DNA of 64,000 nucleotides from Acetatifactor muris (GCF_024623325.1 NZ_JANJZD010000029.1:1-64000); one strand, 5' to 3'. Positions 17,911 through 27,461 are shown, counted from the first letter of the stretch. Notes: generated by a model not told the origin, from the letters alone. Program-made: numbers and translations.

Positions 17911-18492
17911 CTACTTCTGTTCCTTCATGACATCTTTATTTTTGATCAGGTAATCAATCAGAGATACCACGGTCAGTATCAATGCAATCCACATGACAAT
18001 ATCTGTCACAAGCTGCAGCTGCGGTATATTTGCAATCATCATACACACCATCACCATCTGAAAAACTGTCTTGAATTTTCCCCAATAACTGGCTGCTATT
18101 ACCACACGGTTGTCCGCCGCTACCAGTCGAAATCCGCTGATAATGAATTCCCGGCTGATAATGATAATCACCACCCAGGCTGAGATGCGTCCCAGGTCCA
18201 CCAGCGCCACCAGCGCTGCGCTGACCAGGAGCTTATCGGCCAGCGGATCCATAAACTTGCCGAAATTTGTCACCAGATTATACTTCCTGGCAATTTTTCC
18301 ATCAATCAGATCCGTGAGACTGGCCGCAATGAAAATTGCCAGCGCAATGTAATCCACATACTCCTGAATACCTCCGAAGATGGCTTTATACCATCCCCAC
18401 TCACTTCCTTCCCCCAGAAGTATCAAAATAAACGGCACAATCAAAATAATGCGAAATATGGTCAGCTTATTCGGCAAATTCATTTTTTTCAC
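17911..18492 (-). CDS. pgsA: CDP-diacylglycerol-glycerol-3-phosphate phosphatidyltransferase
   Basis: A 193-residue membrane enzyme with the CDP-alcohol phosphotransferase signature DG-x2-AR-x8-G-x3-D-x3-D, seen as DGKIARKYNLVTNFGKFMDP near residue 60. It makes phosphatidylglycerol phosphate, the first committed step to phosphatidylglycerol and cardiolipin. The N-terminus MNLPNKLTIFRI is typical. The ATG overlaps the rimO stop by 4 nt, so translation is coupled. Confidence 0.94.
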   Translation of the reverse strand: MKKMNLPNKLTIFRIILIVPFILILLGEGSEWGWYKAIFGGIQEYVDYIALAIFIAASLTDLIDGKIARKYNLVTNFGKFMDPLADKLLVSAALVALVDLGRISAWVVIIIISREFIISGFRLVAADNRVVIAASYWGKFKTVFQMVMVCMMIANIPQLQLVTDIVMWIALILTVVSLIDYLIKNKDVMKEQK

Positions 18493-19832
18493 GAATTATC
18501 CTCCCTGTTCTCTGCAAGCTCGCCAATCAAATCGTATTCACGGGACCCCGTCACAAGCACCTTCACGAAATTCCCCGTCTCCAGATTCCGTCCGGTATTT
18601 ACGAACAGATAGCCGTCCACATTGGGGGCATCCCTGTAAGTCCTGGCCACGTACACCTCTTCGTCCGCAATCTTTCCCTCTATCATGGCGGTAAGTTCGC
18701 GCCCGATCATCTCCTCCGCCTTATCACAGACCACCGCCTGCTGAAGTTCCATCAGTTCATCCCGTCTGCTTTCCTTTATCTCCTGCGCAATGTGGTCCGG
18801 CAGCAAGTCCGCCGCCGTATCCTCTTCCCGGGAATAGGGAAATACGCCCAGACGGTCAAATTCCATTTCATTGACAAAACGATAAAGCTCCTCAAAATCT
18901 TCCTGTGTCTCTCCGGGAAAGCCGCTGATCAGGGTTGTCCGCAGACAGATATCCGGTATTCTCTCCCGCAGTCTCCCTATCTGCTTCCTCAGCTCCTCCT
19001 GGGTGGTACGTCTGCCCATGCGCTTCAGCACCCGGTCTGACGCGTGCTGAACAGGTATGTCCAGATAATGACATACCTTCGGCTCTCCGGCAATGGTTTC
19101 AATCAGCTCTTCCGTAATCTCCTCCGGATAACAGTACAGTATCCGAATCCACTTCAGACTCTGAATCCGTGCAAGCCTGTGCAAAAGCTCAGGCAGGCAC
19201 TTTTTCCCGTATAAATCCGCACCGTACAGCGTTGTCTCCTGGGCCACCAGAATCAGCTCTCTGACGCCATCCTCCGCAAGTTTTTCGGCCTGCGCCTCCA
19301 GCACCTCCATTGGAATGCTTCTGTAACTTCCCCGCACTTTGGGAATAATACAATAGGTGCAGTGTTTATCACAGCCTTCGGCAATCTTCAGAAAAGCATA
19401 GTGCCCTCCTGTGGTCACTATCCTTTCTCTGCAGACTGCAGGCGGTGCATTTAAATCCCGGTAGTAGCTCCCGCCTCTGCCTTCCAGGGCCGCTTCCACA
19501 GCCGCTGCAATGTCCTCCAGTGCCATAGTTCCCACAAGAGCGTCCACCTCCGGAATTTCTTTCCGTATTTCCTCCTGGTATCGCTGAGACAGGCATCCCG
19601 CTGCAATCAGAGCCTTCAGCCTGCCCGCCTTCCGCAGTTCAGCCATTTCCAGCAGTGTCTGAATGCTTTCTTCTTTTGCATCACCAATAAAACAGCAGGT
19701 ATTGACGATTACAATGTCAGCCTGCTCTTCATCATCCGTAAAAGTATACCCTTTCTTCCGCAGAAGTCCGAGCATCATTTCCGTATCAGCCAGATTTTTG
19801 TCACAGCCCAGAGACACAAATAAAATGTTCAT
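18489..19832 (-). CDS. rimO: Ribosomal protein S12 methylthiotransferase
   Basis: A 447-residue radical-SAM methylthiotransferase with the N-terminal UPF0004 domain (FVSLGCDKNLADTE with its cluster cysteines; VNTCCFIGDAKEES), the radical-SAM CxxxCxxC motif CDKHCTYCIIPK near residue 150, and a C-terminal TRAM domain. It methylthiolates Asp in ribosomal protein S12. The LGCDKNLVD-type N-terminus separates RimO from MiaB. It follows rpoZ in the operon. Confidence 0.95.
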   Translation of the reverse strand: MNILFVSLGCDKNLADTEMMLGLLRKKGYTFTDDEEQADIVIVNTCCFIGDAKEESIQTLLEMAELRKAGRLKALIAAGCLSQRYQEEIRKEIPEVDALVGTMALEDIAAAVEAALEGRGGSYYRDLNAPPAVCRERIVTTGGHYAFLKIAEGCDKHCTYCIIPKVRGSYRSIPMEVLEAQAEKLAEDGVRELILVAQETTLYGADLYGKKCLPELLHRLARIQSLKWIRILYCYPEEITEELIETIAGEPKVCHYLDIPVQHASDRVLKRMGRRTTQEELRKQIGRLRERIPDICLRTTLISGFPGETQEDFEELYRFVNEMEFDRLGVFPYSREEDTAADLLPDHIAQEIKESRRDELMELQQAVVCDKAEEMIGRELTAMIEGKIADEEVYVARTYRDAPNVDGYLFVNTGRNLETGNFVKVLVTGSREYDLIGELAENREDNS

Positions 19833-19856
19833 GATACCGAAACATACCCTTCCTTC

Positions 19857-20087
19857 TCATTCGCCGCCCAATATCTTGATCTTACCCTGATTCAGCTCTT
19901 CCACTGCAACAGACAGCGGCTTTTTATCCTTACTGTCCACCAGGGCATCCTCCCCTGCGATGATCTGCCTTGCCCTTCTGGATGTAGCCATGACGATGGA
20001 ATAACGGCTGCTTACCACCGGTGCCTCACCCTGCTCTACCTCCCTGTTTACCACTTTCATCAAATCTGAATAAGACGGATGTAACAT
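19857..20087 (-). CDS. rpoZ: RNA polymerase omega subunit
   Basis: A 76-residue protein starting MLHPSYSDLMKVVN with the omega signature SRYSIVMATSRRARQI and a short acidic/lysine-rich tail. It stabilises the beta-prime subunit. The start codon overlaps the gmk stop by one base (TAATG), giving tight coupling in the usual gmk-rpoZ order. Confidence 0.93.
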   Translation of the reverse strand: MLHPSYSDLMKVVNREVEQGEAPVVSSRYSIVMATSRRARQIIAGEDALVDSKDKKPLSVAVEELNQGKIKILGGE

Positions 20088-20725
20088 TATTCCTGCACTC
20101 CTTTCGCTAAACTGAGCAATTCTTTTCTGATTCCCTGAATAAATTCCTTCCTTCTCACCGGAGCCCTTCTGGCGGCATTCACAAGATAGTGAATCTCCTC
20201 CACACATTCCTCCAGTCTGTCGTTTACTACAATATAATCATAGGCTTCCACACCTTCTGATTCCTCCACTGCCCGGGACATACGCTTCTTAATGATTTCC
20301 CTGCTCTCTGTGCCTCTTCCTACCAGCCTGCGTTCCAGCTCTTCCACATTGGGAGGCGTCACGAAGATCAGCAGACATTCCGGATACTTTTTCTTTACTT
20401 TCAGCGCGCCCTGTATCTCTATCTCCAGAATCACATTTCTCCCCGCCGCAAGCTGCTCTTCCACATATGCCTTCGGCGTGCCGTAGTAATTCCCACAATA
20501 CTGCGCATATTCCACCAGTCCGTCTCTCTCTATAGTCTCTTCAAAATGCTCTCTGTCTGTGAAAAAATATTCCACGCCCTCCTGCTCTCCCTGTCTCGGC
20601 GTCCTGGTGGTCATGGATATAGACAGAACATACTCGTCATATTTCTTCAAAAGCGCTCTTACCAGTGTACCCTTTCCCGCCCCAGAAAAACCGGAAATAA
20701 CGATAAGAATTCCTTTTTGTTCCAT
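20087..20725 (-). CDS. gmk: Guanylate kinase
   Basis: A 212-residue nucleotide kinase with the P-loop GFSGAGKGTLV near residue 12, the GMP-binding segment SMTTRTPRQGEQEGVEYFF, and EIEIQGALKVK. It phosphorylates GMP to GDP and so feeds GTP and (p)ppGpp pools. It is directly downstream of remA (stop and start adjacent), a conserved arrangement in Clostridia. Confidence 0.96.
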   Translation of the reverse strand: MEQKGILIVISGFSGAGKGTLVRALLKKYDEYVLSISMTTRTPRQGEQEGVEYFFTDREHFEETIERDGLVEYAQYCGNYYGTPKAYVEEQLAAGRNVILEIEIQGALKVKKKYPECLLIFVTPPNVEELERRLVGRGTESREIIKKRMSRAVEESEGVEAYDYIVVNDRLEECVEEIHYLVNAARRAPVRRKEFIQGIRKELLSLAKGVQE

Positions 20726-20980
20726 TTATTTCTCCTCCGAAACGTCTGTGCCCTCCTGCATTCGTCCCACGATGGTCTCCGGCAGAAGCGCCGAAAGCAC
20801 CACCTGGCTGTTCTCCATAACAAGCACAGATTTGGTCTTGCGCCCCTGTGTGGCGTCAATGGCCAGTCCTTTTTCTTTCGAATTCTGCACCAGGCGCTTG
20901 ATGGGCGCGGAATCAGGACTGACAATGGCGATGATTTTCGCGGTATTCACGATATTGCCGAAACCAATGTGAATAAGCAT
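20726..20980 (-). CDS. remA: RemA-family regulatory protein (DUF370)
   Basis: An 84-residue protein beginning MLIHIGFGNIVNTAKIIAIV, with the family segment IDATQGRKTKSVLVMENSQVVLSA. In Bacillus RemA is a DNA-binding activator of biofilm-matrix operons. Here it lies between yicC and gmk, the normal clostridial context. Its targets in this organism are unknown. Confidence 0.92.
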   Translation of the reverse strand: MLIHIGFGNIVNTAKIIAIVSPDSAPIKRLVQNSKEKGLAIDATQGRKTKSVLVMENSQVVLSALLPETIVGRMQEGTDVSEEK

Positions 20981-20992
20981 TGCAATTGACCT

Positions 20993-21871
20993 CTATTCTA
21001 TATTCTGAATCTGTTCCCGAACCTTCTCGATTTCTGTCTTCAAATCCAGACAACAGTTGGAAGTATCCAGATCATTTGCCTTTGACAAAATGGTATTGGC
21101 CTCTCTGTTCATCTCCTGCGCAATGAAATCAAGCTTTCTGCCCACGGGGCCGCCTTCCTGCAAACTGGTCCTGGCAGTCTCAATATGGCTGCGAAGGCGC
21201 ACAATTTCCTCATCCACACATATTTTATCCGCAAAAATAGTAACTTCCGTGAGCAGCCGACCTTCGTCCACGGCAGTACCCGCCAGAAGCTCTCTCACCT
21301 TGTCTTCCAGCTTTCGTCTGTACTCCTCCATAACCCTGGGAAAACGCTCGGAAATAAAATCAGTCAGCCGCTGCATTCCCTCCATTTTAGCAAGCAGATC
21401 GGCTTTCAGATGCTCTCCTTCCGCTACGCGGGTATCCACAAACATCCTTGCAGCACCGCTTACGACTTTCTGCAGCTCCTTCCAGAGCGCTTCCTCGTCC
21501 ACATCCGCCTCTTTCATTGTAAATATCTCCGGAAATCTGGAAAGCGTAGACACACGAATGTCGTCATCAAGCCGAAACTCTTCCGCCATCTGACGCAGAT
21601 ATTTCAGATATTCTTCCGCCACCTCTCTGTTGTAATGAAGAACGGAAGTTTTCTCGGAAAGGTCTTCATATGAAATAAATACATCAACCTTGCCTCTTGT
21701 AATGTAGGCTTTCAGCTCATTGCGGACAGCGGCCTCAAACGGGCTGAGTGCTTTGGGTATCCTGATATTGATATCCAGATAGCGATGATTTACCGACTTT
21801 ATCTCCACTGCAAATTTCCTGTTGTTTTCGACAATCTCACACCTGCCGAAACCAGTCATGCTCCTGATCAT
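20993..21871 (-). CDS. YicC/YloC-family endoribonuclease
   Basis: A 292-residue protein starting MIRSMTGFGR, the invariant N-terminus of the family, with KSVNHRYLDINIRIP and the C-terminal RKLDFIAQEMNREANTILSKAND. Family members are RNA endonucleases. The internal ATG at 21871 is chosen because the family begins there. It starts the yicC-remA-gmk-rpoZ-rimO-pgsA-cinA series. Confidence 0.93.
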   Translation of the reverse strand: MIRSMTGFGRCEIVENNRKFAVEIKSVNHRYLDINIRIPKALSPFEAAVRNELKAYITRGKVDVFISYEDLSEKTSVLHYNREVAEEYLKYLRQMAEEFRLDDDIRVSTLSRFPEIFTMKEADVDEEALWKELQKVVSGAARMFVDTRVAEGEHLKADLLAKMEGMQRLTDFISERFPRVMEEYRRKLEDKVRELLAGTAVDEGRLLTEVTIFADKICVDEEIVRLRSHIETARTSLQEGGPVGRKLDFIAQEMNREANTILSKANDLDTSNCCLDLKTEIEKVREQIQNIE

Positions 21872-22015
21872 GGCTCTCCTATCCGGGCTCCGAGCCCTGA
21901 CACTTATCCCTGTTTTCACGGCCACCAACGCCTGGAATACAGGCGTACAGCTTCATTATAAAGTAAGTTTCAGCAAGCGTCAAGGACATTCCGGAATTAA
22001 ACTTTGCATTTAAAC

Positions 22016-23245
22016 TTACCTGATCCATCCCCAGGCCAGTGCCAGATATTCACCGCAGAAATACATTCCTCTCAGCCAGCAGAACAACATGGCAAACCAC
22101 ATAGGCCATGCCAGGTCGGCACGCTGCTTCAGAATTTTTGCCGTGACGGATAAAATGGCGCAGACGCACAGGACCAGGGTGCCGAAGGAGGCTCTGTCCG
22201 GATAGTGCGGAGATAGTACAAAAGCTCCCCAGGACAGCATCGCACAAAGGAGTACTAATTCCGTCCGCCGGCCTGGAAGCTGCTTTAACACACAACTGTT
22301 GAGGATCCACACAAATCCCAGCACCAGCAGGACGGGAAACAGGTATTCCATTATGCCCCTGCTCTCCCCATATCCTCTCAGGAAGATTCTCCACAAAATC
22401 CCGTATTCTTCCTCTTTGATCTGTCCCGTCCTGACAGTGTTGCCCGGCGCAATAATGCACAGGACGCTGCCTGCCAGGCAGGCCAGATTCCCCGCTATCA
22501 TCCAGATTCTGATCCTGCCCTTTTCCTTCAGGACAAGCAGTATCACCGCAAGACTGACAATCCACACCGCAGGTCCCATGTTCTCATTGCTCCAGCCCGC
22601 CAGAATTCCCAGGGGAATAATCCAGAGAAAAATTCCGGGCAGCGTTTTCGGCTCCCGCACACGTTCCGCTGATTCCGCATATGCCGGCTCTGCTTTATCT
22701 GCCCCGGTATTTTCTTTTTTCCGTTCTCTCCGGAAAAAGCATGAAAGCAGGCTGCCCTCATCCGGCAGTTCCCGCAGGTAGCAATAGAGATATGCCAGAA
22801 TAAACACTGTAATATACAGATAATTGGCGGCTCCTGCCTGCCAGAACATGCTCATCTTCCAGTTTGCATTCAGGCCCAGCACCAGGGAAATACCTGCCAG
22901 AAATGCGGGCAATCTGCGATGATCTGCCGCCAGGCAGACCATCCCTCCCAAAAGCAGTGTAAATAAGACATTCAGAATATCCGCCGTTCGTGTTCCCGCC
23001 AGCAGTGTCAGCTGCAGAATCCCATGTGTCATACTTCTGCCGCCCCAGTTGTAATAATGCCATACCTGGCTTTTTACAATATCAGCAAAATTTTCGATGG
23101 GCCTGTCCTCAGCCAGCATGGTGGAATACCAATTGTCATCCATCATAAAAGGAATCTCACTGTTGGTCATATATACCACAAGAATAAATATCAGTGTCAA
23201 TATCCCTGTTAATATCCACATTACTTTGCGCGATTTTTCCTTCAT
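22016..23245 (-). CDS. Polytopic membrane protein, DUF6056-like
   Basis: A protein of about 409 residues with roughly ten hydrophobic helices and conserved-looking polar residues after helix 1 (MMDDNWYSTM, then WHYYNWGGRSMTHG). This pattern resembles DUF6056 membrane proteins, often grouped near GT-C glycosyltransferases. A charged cytoplasmic loop (RRERKKENTGADKAEP) lies in the middle. The start is uncertain between the ATG at 23245 and a TTG at 23269. It follows dapL and may be part of the glnA-dap operon. The substrate is not known. Confidence 0.6.
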   Translation of the reverse strand: MKEKSRKVMWILTGILTLIFILVVYMTNSEIPFMMDDNWYSTMLAEDRPIENFADIVKSQVWHYYNWGGRSMTHGILQLTLLAGTRTADILNVLFTLLLGGMVCLAADHRRLPAFLAGISLVLGLNANWKMSMFWQAGAANYLYITVFILAYLYCYLRELPDEGSLLSCFFRRERKKENTGADKAEPAYAESAERVREPKTLPGIFLWIIPLGILAGWSNENMGPAVWIVSLAVILLVLKEKGRIRIWMIAGNLACLAGSVLCIIAPGNTVRTGQIKEEEYGILWRIFLRGYGESRGIMEYLFPVLLVLGFVWILNSCVLKQLPGRRTELVLLCAMLSWGAFVLSPHYPDRASFGTLVLCVCAILSVTAKILKQRADLAWPMWFAMLFCWLRGMYFCGEYLALAWGWIR

Positions 23246-23277
23246 ACCCCCGTTCACACCTTTCCTCAAGCTTTCCC

Positions 23278-24504
23278 TTATAACGCCAGAGTCTTAATCC
23301 GTTCCACCGCCTCCACAGTGTTCTCATAGCTGCCGAAAGCAGTCAGCCTGAAATAGCCTTCTCCGCCGGGGCCGAATCCGGAACCGGGCGTGCCTACCAC
23401 GTTGACGCTTTCCAGGAGATAATCAAAAAATTCCCAGCTGTTCATTCCCTCCGGCGTTTTCAGCCAGATATAAGGAGAGTTGACGGCGCCGGACACCGTA
23501 TATCCCATACTTTTCAGTCCTTCAAAAATATATGCCGCATTTCTCTGATAATACCCGATCTGCTCCTTCAGCTGGGCTCTGCCCTCCTGAGAATATACCG
23601 CCTGACCGGCTCTCTGTACAATGTAAGGCGCCCCGTTGTATTTGGTGCCGTGTCTCCTGGCCCACAGGGCATGCAGCGACACTTCCCCGCATTTCAGTTC
23701 CTTCGGAATTACAGTAAATCCCAGTCGCAGTCCCGTAAATCCGGCGTTTTTGGAAAAGGAACGAAATTCAATGGCACAGCTTCCAGCTCCCTGACATTCA
23801 AAAATACTGTGCGGAATGTTATCCTCCGTTATATATGCCTCATATGCGGCGTCATACAGAATCACTGCCCCCACCTGATTCGCATAATCCACCCATCTCT
23901 GCAGTTCTGCTTTCGTGATGGCGGAACCGGTGGGATTGTTGGGAAAGCATAAATAAATCAGATCCGGCTCCTTCCCCTTCTCCGGCAGTTCCGGCACAAA
24001 ATCGTTCTCCGCCGTGCAGGGCATATAGATGACGTCACTCCAGGTCTCACGCCTCCTGTCGTAAGTGCCTGTCCGCCCTGCCATCACATTGGAATCCACA
24101 TATACAGGATATACCGGATCACACACCGCAATGCGATTGTCCATGCTGAAAATCTCCTGAATATTGCCGCAGTCACACTTTGCACCGTCGGAAATGAAAA
24201 TCTCATCGGCTTCAATGTCACAGCCCCGGCTCCGATAGTCACACTCTGCAATAGTCTCTCTCAGAAATGCGTACCCCAAATCCGGCGCATATCCCTGAAA
24301 AGTCTCCTCTCTTCCCATCTCCTCCACCGCTCCGTGCAGTGCTTTCACAATGGCCGGCGCCAGCGGCTGCGTCACATCTCCGATGCCGAGCCGGATGATT
24401 TTTTTCTCCGGATGGGCTGCGCTGTATGCATTTACTTTTTTGCCAATGGTGGAAAAAAGATAACTCCCGGGAAGCTTTAAATAATTTTCGTTGATTTTAT
24501 ACAT
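23278..24504 (-). CDS. dapL: LL-diaminopimelate aminotransferase
   Basis: A 408-residue class I/II aminotransferase starting MYKINENYLKLPGSYLF, with IRLGIGDVTQPL, YDAAYEAYI and the PLP-lysine region SFSKNAGFTGLRLG near residue 245. These match DapL, which makes LL-diaminopimelate from tetrahydrodipicolinate in one step for lysine and peptidoglycan. GGAGGAG precedes the ATG. The gene overlaps the end of dapF, the next enzyme of the same pathway. Confidence 0.95.
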   Translation of the reverse strand: MYKINENYLKLPGSYLFSTIGKKVNAYSAAHPEKKIIRLGIGDVTQPLAPAIVKALHGAVEEMGREETFQGYAPDLGYAFLRETIAECDYRSRGCDIEADEIFISDGAKCDCGNIQEIFSMDNRIAVCDPVYPVYVDSNVMAGRTGTYDRRRETWSDVIYMPCTAENDFVPELPEKGKEPDLIYLCFPNNPTGSAITKAELQRWVDYANQVGAVILYDAAYEAYITEDNIPHSIFECQGAGSCAIEFRSFSKNAGFTGLRLGFTVIPKELKCGEVSLHALWARRHGTKYNGAPYIVQRAGQAVYSQEGRAQLKEQIGYYQRNAAYIFEGLKSMGYTVSGAVNSPYIWLKTPEGMNSWEFFDYLLESVNVVGTPGSGFGPGGEGYFRLTAFGSYENTVEAVERIKTLAL

Positions 24505-25384
24505 TTTCTCCTCCTCGAGTTCCTTCCGGCACTTCTCCCTCAAACACCGTAACGGCCGGCCCTGTCATATACACGACATTTTCCTCTCTGTCCCACTCAA
24601 TCAGCAGTTCTCCGCCCGGCAGTTTAACTGTTACCACATTTCCTGTCAGATGATTCAGTACACATGCCACCGCCACGGCGCAACACCCCGTTCCGCAGGC
24701 CAGCGTCTCTCCGCTTCCGCGCTCCCAGACCCGCATAAAGCAGGTCTTCCTGTCCAGAATCTCCACGAACTCCGTGTTGGTCCGGGCGGGAAATCTGTCA
24801 TGATGTTCAAAAAGCGGTCCCATCTGTTCCAGGTTCAGTTCAGCCACGCCCTTCGTAAAGATAACCGCGTGCGGATTTCCCATGGATACACAGGTCATGT
24901 GGTATTCCCTTCCATCCACCGTAATCGGCTCATTCACCGCCTGCTCCCCTTCTGCCTTCACCGGCACCAGCTTTGGATCCAGTATCGGGCTCCCCATGTT
25001 TACCCGGACTTTTGTCACCGTTCCCCGCTCTTTTGGATGCTCCGGATCCTTCTCCACCGTCAGGTCCAGATATTTTACTTTACCTGCACTGACCACACTG
25101 ATATGTTCCGAATCTGTCAGTCCCTTGTCATACACATACTTTGCCACACAGCGGATGCCGTTTCCGCACATTTCCCCTCTCGAGCCGTCTGCATTGTACA
25201 TTTCCATTTCAAAGTCGGCCTCCGACGAAGGATTGATGAAAATCAGCCCGTCGCTGCCGATTCCAAAATGTCTGTCGCTGAGCCGCCTCGCCAGCTCCGG
25301 TTTCTCCGATGCGGCAACCTGTTCCCGAAACCCGTTCACATAAATGTAGTCGTTGCCGCAGCCATGCATTTTTGTAAATTTCAT
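24497..25384 (-). CDS. dapF: Diaminopimelate epimerase
   Basis: A 295-residue enzyme with both catalytic cysteines in the expected motifs: YNADGSRGEMCGNGIRC and SGETLACGTGCCA. The N-terminus MKFTKMHGCGNDYIYV is typical. It converts LL- to meso-diaminopimelate. The ATG at 25384 is preferred over a GTG four codons upstream. Its 3' end overlaps dapL by 8 nt, so translation is coupled. Confidence 0.96.
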   Translation of the reverse strand: MKFTKMHGCGNDYIYVNGFREQVAASEKPELARRLSDRHFGIGSDGLIFINPSSEADFEMEMYNADGSRGEMCGNGIRCVAKYVYDKGLTDSEHISVVSAGKVKYLDLTVEKDPEHPKERGTVTKVRVNMGSPILDPKLVPVKAEGEQAVNEPITVDGREYHMTCVSMGNPHAVIFTKGVAELNLEQMGPLFEHHDRFPARTNTEFVEILDRKTCFMRVWERGSGETLACGTGCCAVAVACVLNHLTGNVVTVKLPGGELLIEWDREENVVYMTGPAVTVFEGEVPEGTRGGENV

Positions 25385-25403
25385 CTTAAAATCCACTCCT
25401 GTC

Positions 25404-25952
25404 TTATCCTTTCATCATGGACAGCACCATAAGGGCTGTCTCCGTCAGATTTGTTCCGCTGTCCATGCTGCACTTCTGCAGATATCTGTGTGCCTCTTCC
25501 TCCGTCAGATGGTTTCTGACCATCAGCACTTCCTTCGCTTCCCTGAGGACTTTTTCCTCTTCCGCACTTCTCACCTTCGGCTTCAGTCGGGCCCGGCGTC
25601 TGCGCCGCTCCTGCTCTGCCGTCATCATTCCCACGGTGCTTACCAGATCATTCACTTTCAAGGGCATGGACAATCGTACAATTCCCTCCCCGCCGCAATG
25701 GCTCAGCAGATGATCGGAAGCTATCAACAGCAGTTCAAATCCCGGGGGCAGGCATTCCCGCAATGTCGAATAGACCATGTCCGTCAGCTTGTAGCTGCAT
25801 ATGACAATACCGTCATTTAATCCGTCAGCCTGCCCGATTACCTGCGCCCCGGCAGTGCAGACGCCGGTTACCCGGAATCCGTTCCGCACCAGTACATTTT
25901 TTATGCCCTTTGCATCCCCCAGCTCAGGCAACGCCACAATGATATTCGTCAA
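25404..25952 (-). CDS. ANTAR-domain antitermination regulator next to glnA
   Basis: A 182-residue protein with a receiver-like N-terminal half (MTNIIVALPELGDAKGI...) and a C-terminal ANTAR three-helix domain (EEKVLREAKEVLMVRNHLTEEEAHRYLQKCSM). ANTAR proteins bind paired hairpins in mRNA to prevent termination and commonly regulate nitrogen genes. The phosphoacceptor aspartate expected in a true receiver is not obvious, so the N-terminal half may sense something else. It lies 42 nt downstream of glnA, a conserved clostridial pairing. Confidence 0.87.
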   Translation of the reverse strand: MTNIIVALPELGDAKGIKNVLVRNGFRVTGVCTAGAQVIGQADGLNDGIVICSYKLTDMVYSTLRECLPPGFELLLIASDHLLSHCGGEGIVRLSMPLKVNDLVSTVGMMTAEQERRRRRARLKPKVRSAEEEKVLREAKEVLMVRNHLTEEEAHRYLQKCSMDSGTNLTETALMVLSMMKG

Positions 25953-25994
25953 CTGTTCACCTCCGGCACCCCATGTTCCGGCCAGGAATTCCTG

Positions 25995-27326
25995 CTAATA
26001 GCGGTACAGATACTCCTGAATCTCCCACTCCGACACCTGAGCCCGATACCGCTGCCATTCCTTCTCTTTTGCCGCAATATATCGTTCCGCCACATGTTTT
26101 CCCAGCACGTCAAGTATAAAGGAGTCTTTTTTGAGTTCCTCCACGGCCTCTATCAGCGTTCCCGGCAGACTCTCGATTTTACGCGCCTTTCTCTCCGCAT
26201 CCGACATGGTATAAATATTACAGTCCACACTCTCAGGCGGCTCAATGCGGTTCACAATCCCGTCCAGTCCGGCCTTCAGGCACACTGCCAGCGTCAGATA
26301 GGGATTTGCCGCAGAGTCCGGACTCCTCAGTTCAATCCTGGTGTTCCCGCCCCTGTCCGCCGGAATTCTGATCAGGGGACTTCTGTTGGTGGTACTCCAC
26401 GCAATGTACACCGGAGCTGCGTATCCCGGCACCAGCCTTTTGTAGGAATTCACCAGCTGATTGGTGACAGCCGCCATTCCCTTTATATGCTTCATAATTC
26501 CGCCGATAAAATAATATGCTTCCCGGCTCAGTCCGTTGGCATCTTTCTGATCTTCAAATATATTTCTCCCATTCCTGTGGAGAGACATATTAATGTGCAT
26601 ACCGGAACCATTCACACCGTATTTGGGCTTCGGCATAAAAGTTGCATGGAGTCCATGCCGCTTTGCAATGGTCCGCACCGCCAGCTTGAATGTCATGATA
26701 TTGTCCGCCGCGGTCAGCGCCTCGTCATAGCGAAAATCAATCTCATGCTGTGCCGGCGCCTCTTCATGGTGGGAAGCTTCCATAATCAGTCCCATATCTT
26801 CCAGCGTCATGACAATCTCCCGCCTGGCGTTCTCCCCTCCGTCCAGCGGTCCCAAATCAAAATAACCGGCCTGCTCATGAGTCTGTGTGGTGGGCATGGC
26901 ATTTTCATCCGTATCGAAAAGGAAAAATTCACATTCCGGTCCCACTTCAAAAGTATATCCCATGTCCTGAGCCTCTCTGAGCGCCCGCCGCAGCACCAGC
27001 CTGGGGTCCCCTTCAAAGGGTGTCCCATCCGGACGATAAATGTCGCATATCATTCTCGCCACCTTGCCCTGCTGAGGTCTCCAGGGAAAAATTTCCAGTG
27101 TGGAAAGATCCGGATGCAGATACATGTCAGATTCTTCAATCCCCGCAAAACCGTCGATAGAGGAGCCGTCGAACACACACCTGTTTTCCAGCGCCTTGTT
27201 CAGCTGATTGGCCGTAACCGCAATATTTTTCAGATTTCCCAACATATCCGTAAACTGCAGACGGATGAATTCCACATCCTCCTCTTCCACCAGCTTCACG
27301 ATATCTTCCCTCGTGTAATTCTTCAT
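25995..27326 (-). CDS. glnA: Glutamine synthetase, type I
   Basis: A 443-residue enzyme starting MKNYTREDIVKLVEEEDVEF, with the beta-grasp domain (FDGSSIDGFAGIEESDM), the ATP/glutamate sites (GSGMHINMSL, APVYIAWSTTNRSPLIRIP) and a C-terminus EYLYRY. The length and features match the Gram-positive GSI-alpha type. It condenses ammonia with glutamate. The ATG at 27326 has GAGGG upstream. A promoter and a 5'-terminal hairpin precede it and an ANTAR regulator follows. Confidence 0.96.
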   Translation of the reverse strand: MKNYTREDIVKLVEEEDVEFIRLQFTDMLGNLKNIAVTANQLNKALENRCVFDGSSIDGFAGIEESDMYLHPDLSTLEIFPWRPQQGKVARMICDIYRPDGTPFEGDPRLVLRRALREAQDMGYTFEVGPECEFFLFDTDENAMPTTQTHEQAGYFDLGPLDGGENARREIVMTLEDMGLIMEASHHEEAPAQHEIDFRYDEALTAADNIMTFKLAVRTIAKRHGLHATFMPKPKYGVNGSGMHINMSLHRNGRNIFEDQKDANGLSREAYYFIGGIMKHIKGMAAVTNQLVNSYKRLVPGYAAPVYIAWSTTNRSPLIRIPADRGGNTRIELRSPDSAANPYLTLAVCLKAGLDGIVNRIEPPESVDCNIYTMSDAERKARKIESLPGTLIEAVEELKKDSFILDVLGKHVAERYIAAKEKEWQRYRAQVSEWEIQEYLYRY

Positions 27327-27364
27327 CAATACCCTCCGTTTCCGATATTTACTTTCAAATGCAC

Positions 27365-27402
27365 AACAAGGGCTGTTCCACCCTTTTGTGAACGCCCTTG
27401 TT
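27365..27402 (-). promoter_or_regulatory. Hairpin at the 5' end of the glnA mRNA
   Basis: On the minus strand AACAAGGGC (27394-27402) pairs with GCCCTTGTT (27365-27373). Inside, GTTCAC/GTGGAAC pairs with one bulge around a six-base loop AAAAGG. The predicted transcription start lies at about 27405, so this hairpin would be the very 5' end of the transcript. It has a six-base loop like ANTAR targets, but the loop bases do not match the usual A-at-1/G-at-4 pattern, and only one hairpin is evident. Confidence 0.5.
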
Positions 27403-27411
27403 CTGCTCACC

Positions 27412-27441
27412 ATCATAACAACCACAGTGCCCGTCTGTCAA
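27412..27441 (-). promoter_or_regulatory. glnA promoter
   Basis: On the minus strand TTGACA (27436-27441) and TATGAT (27412-27417) are separated by 18 nt, about 85 nt upstream of the glnA start. Confidence 0.78.
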
Positions 27442-27461
27442 TATTTTTTTATATCCAAAGC

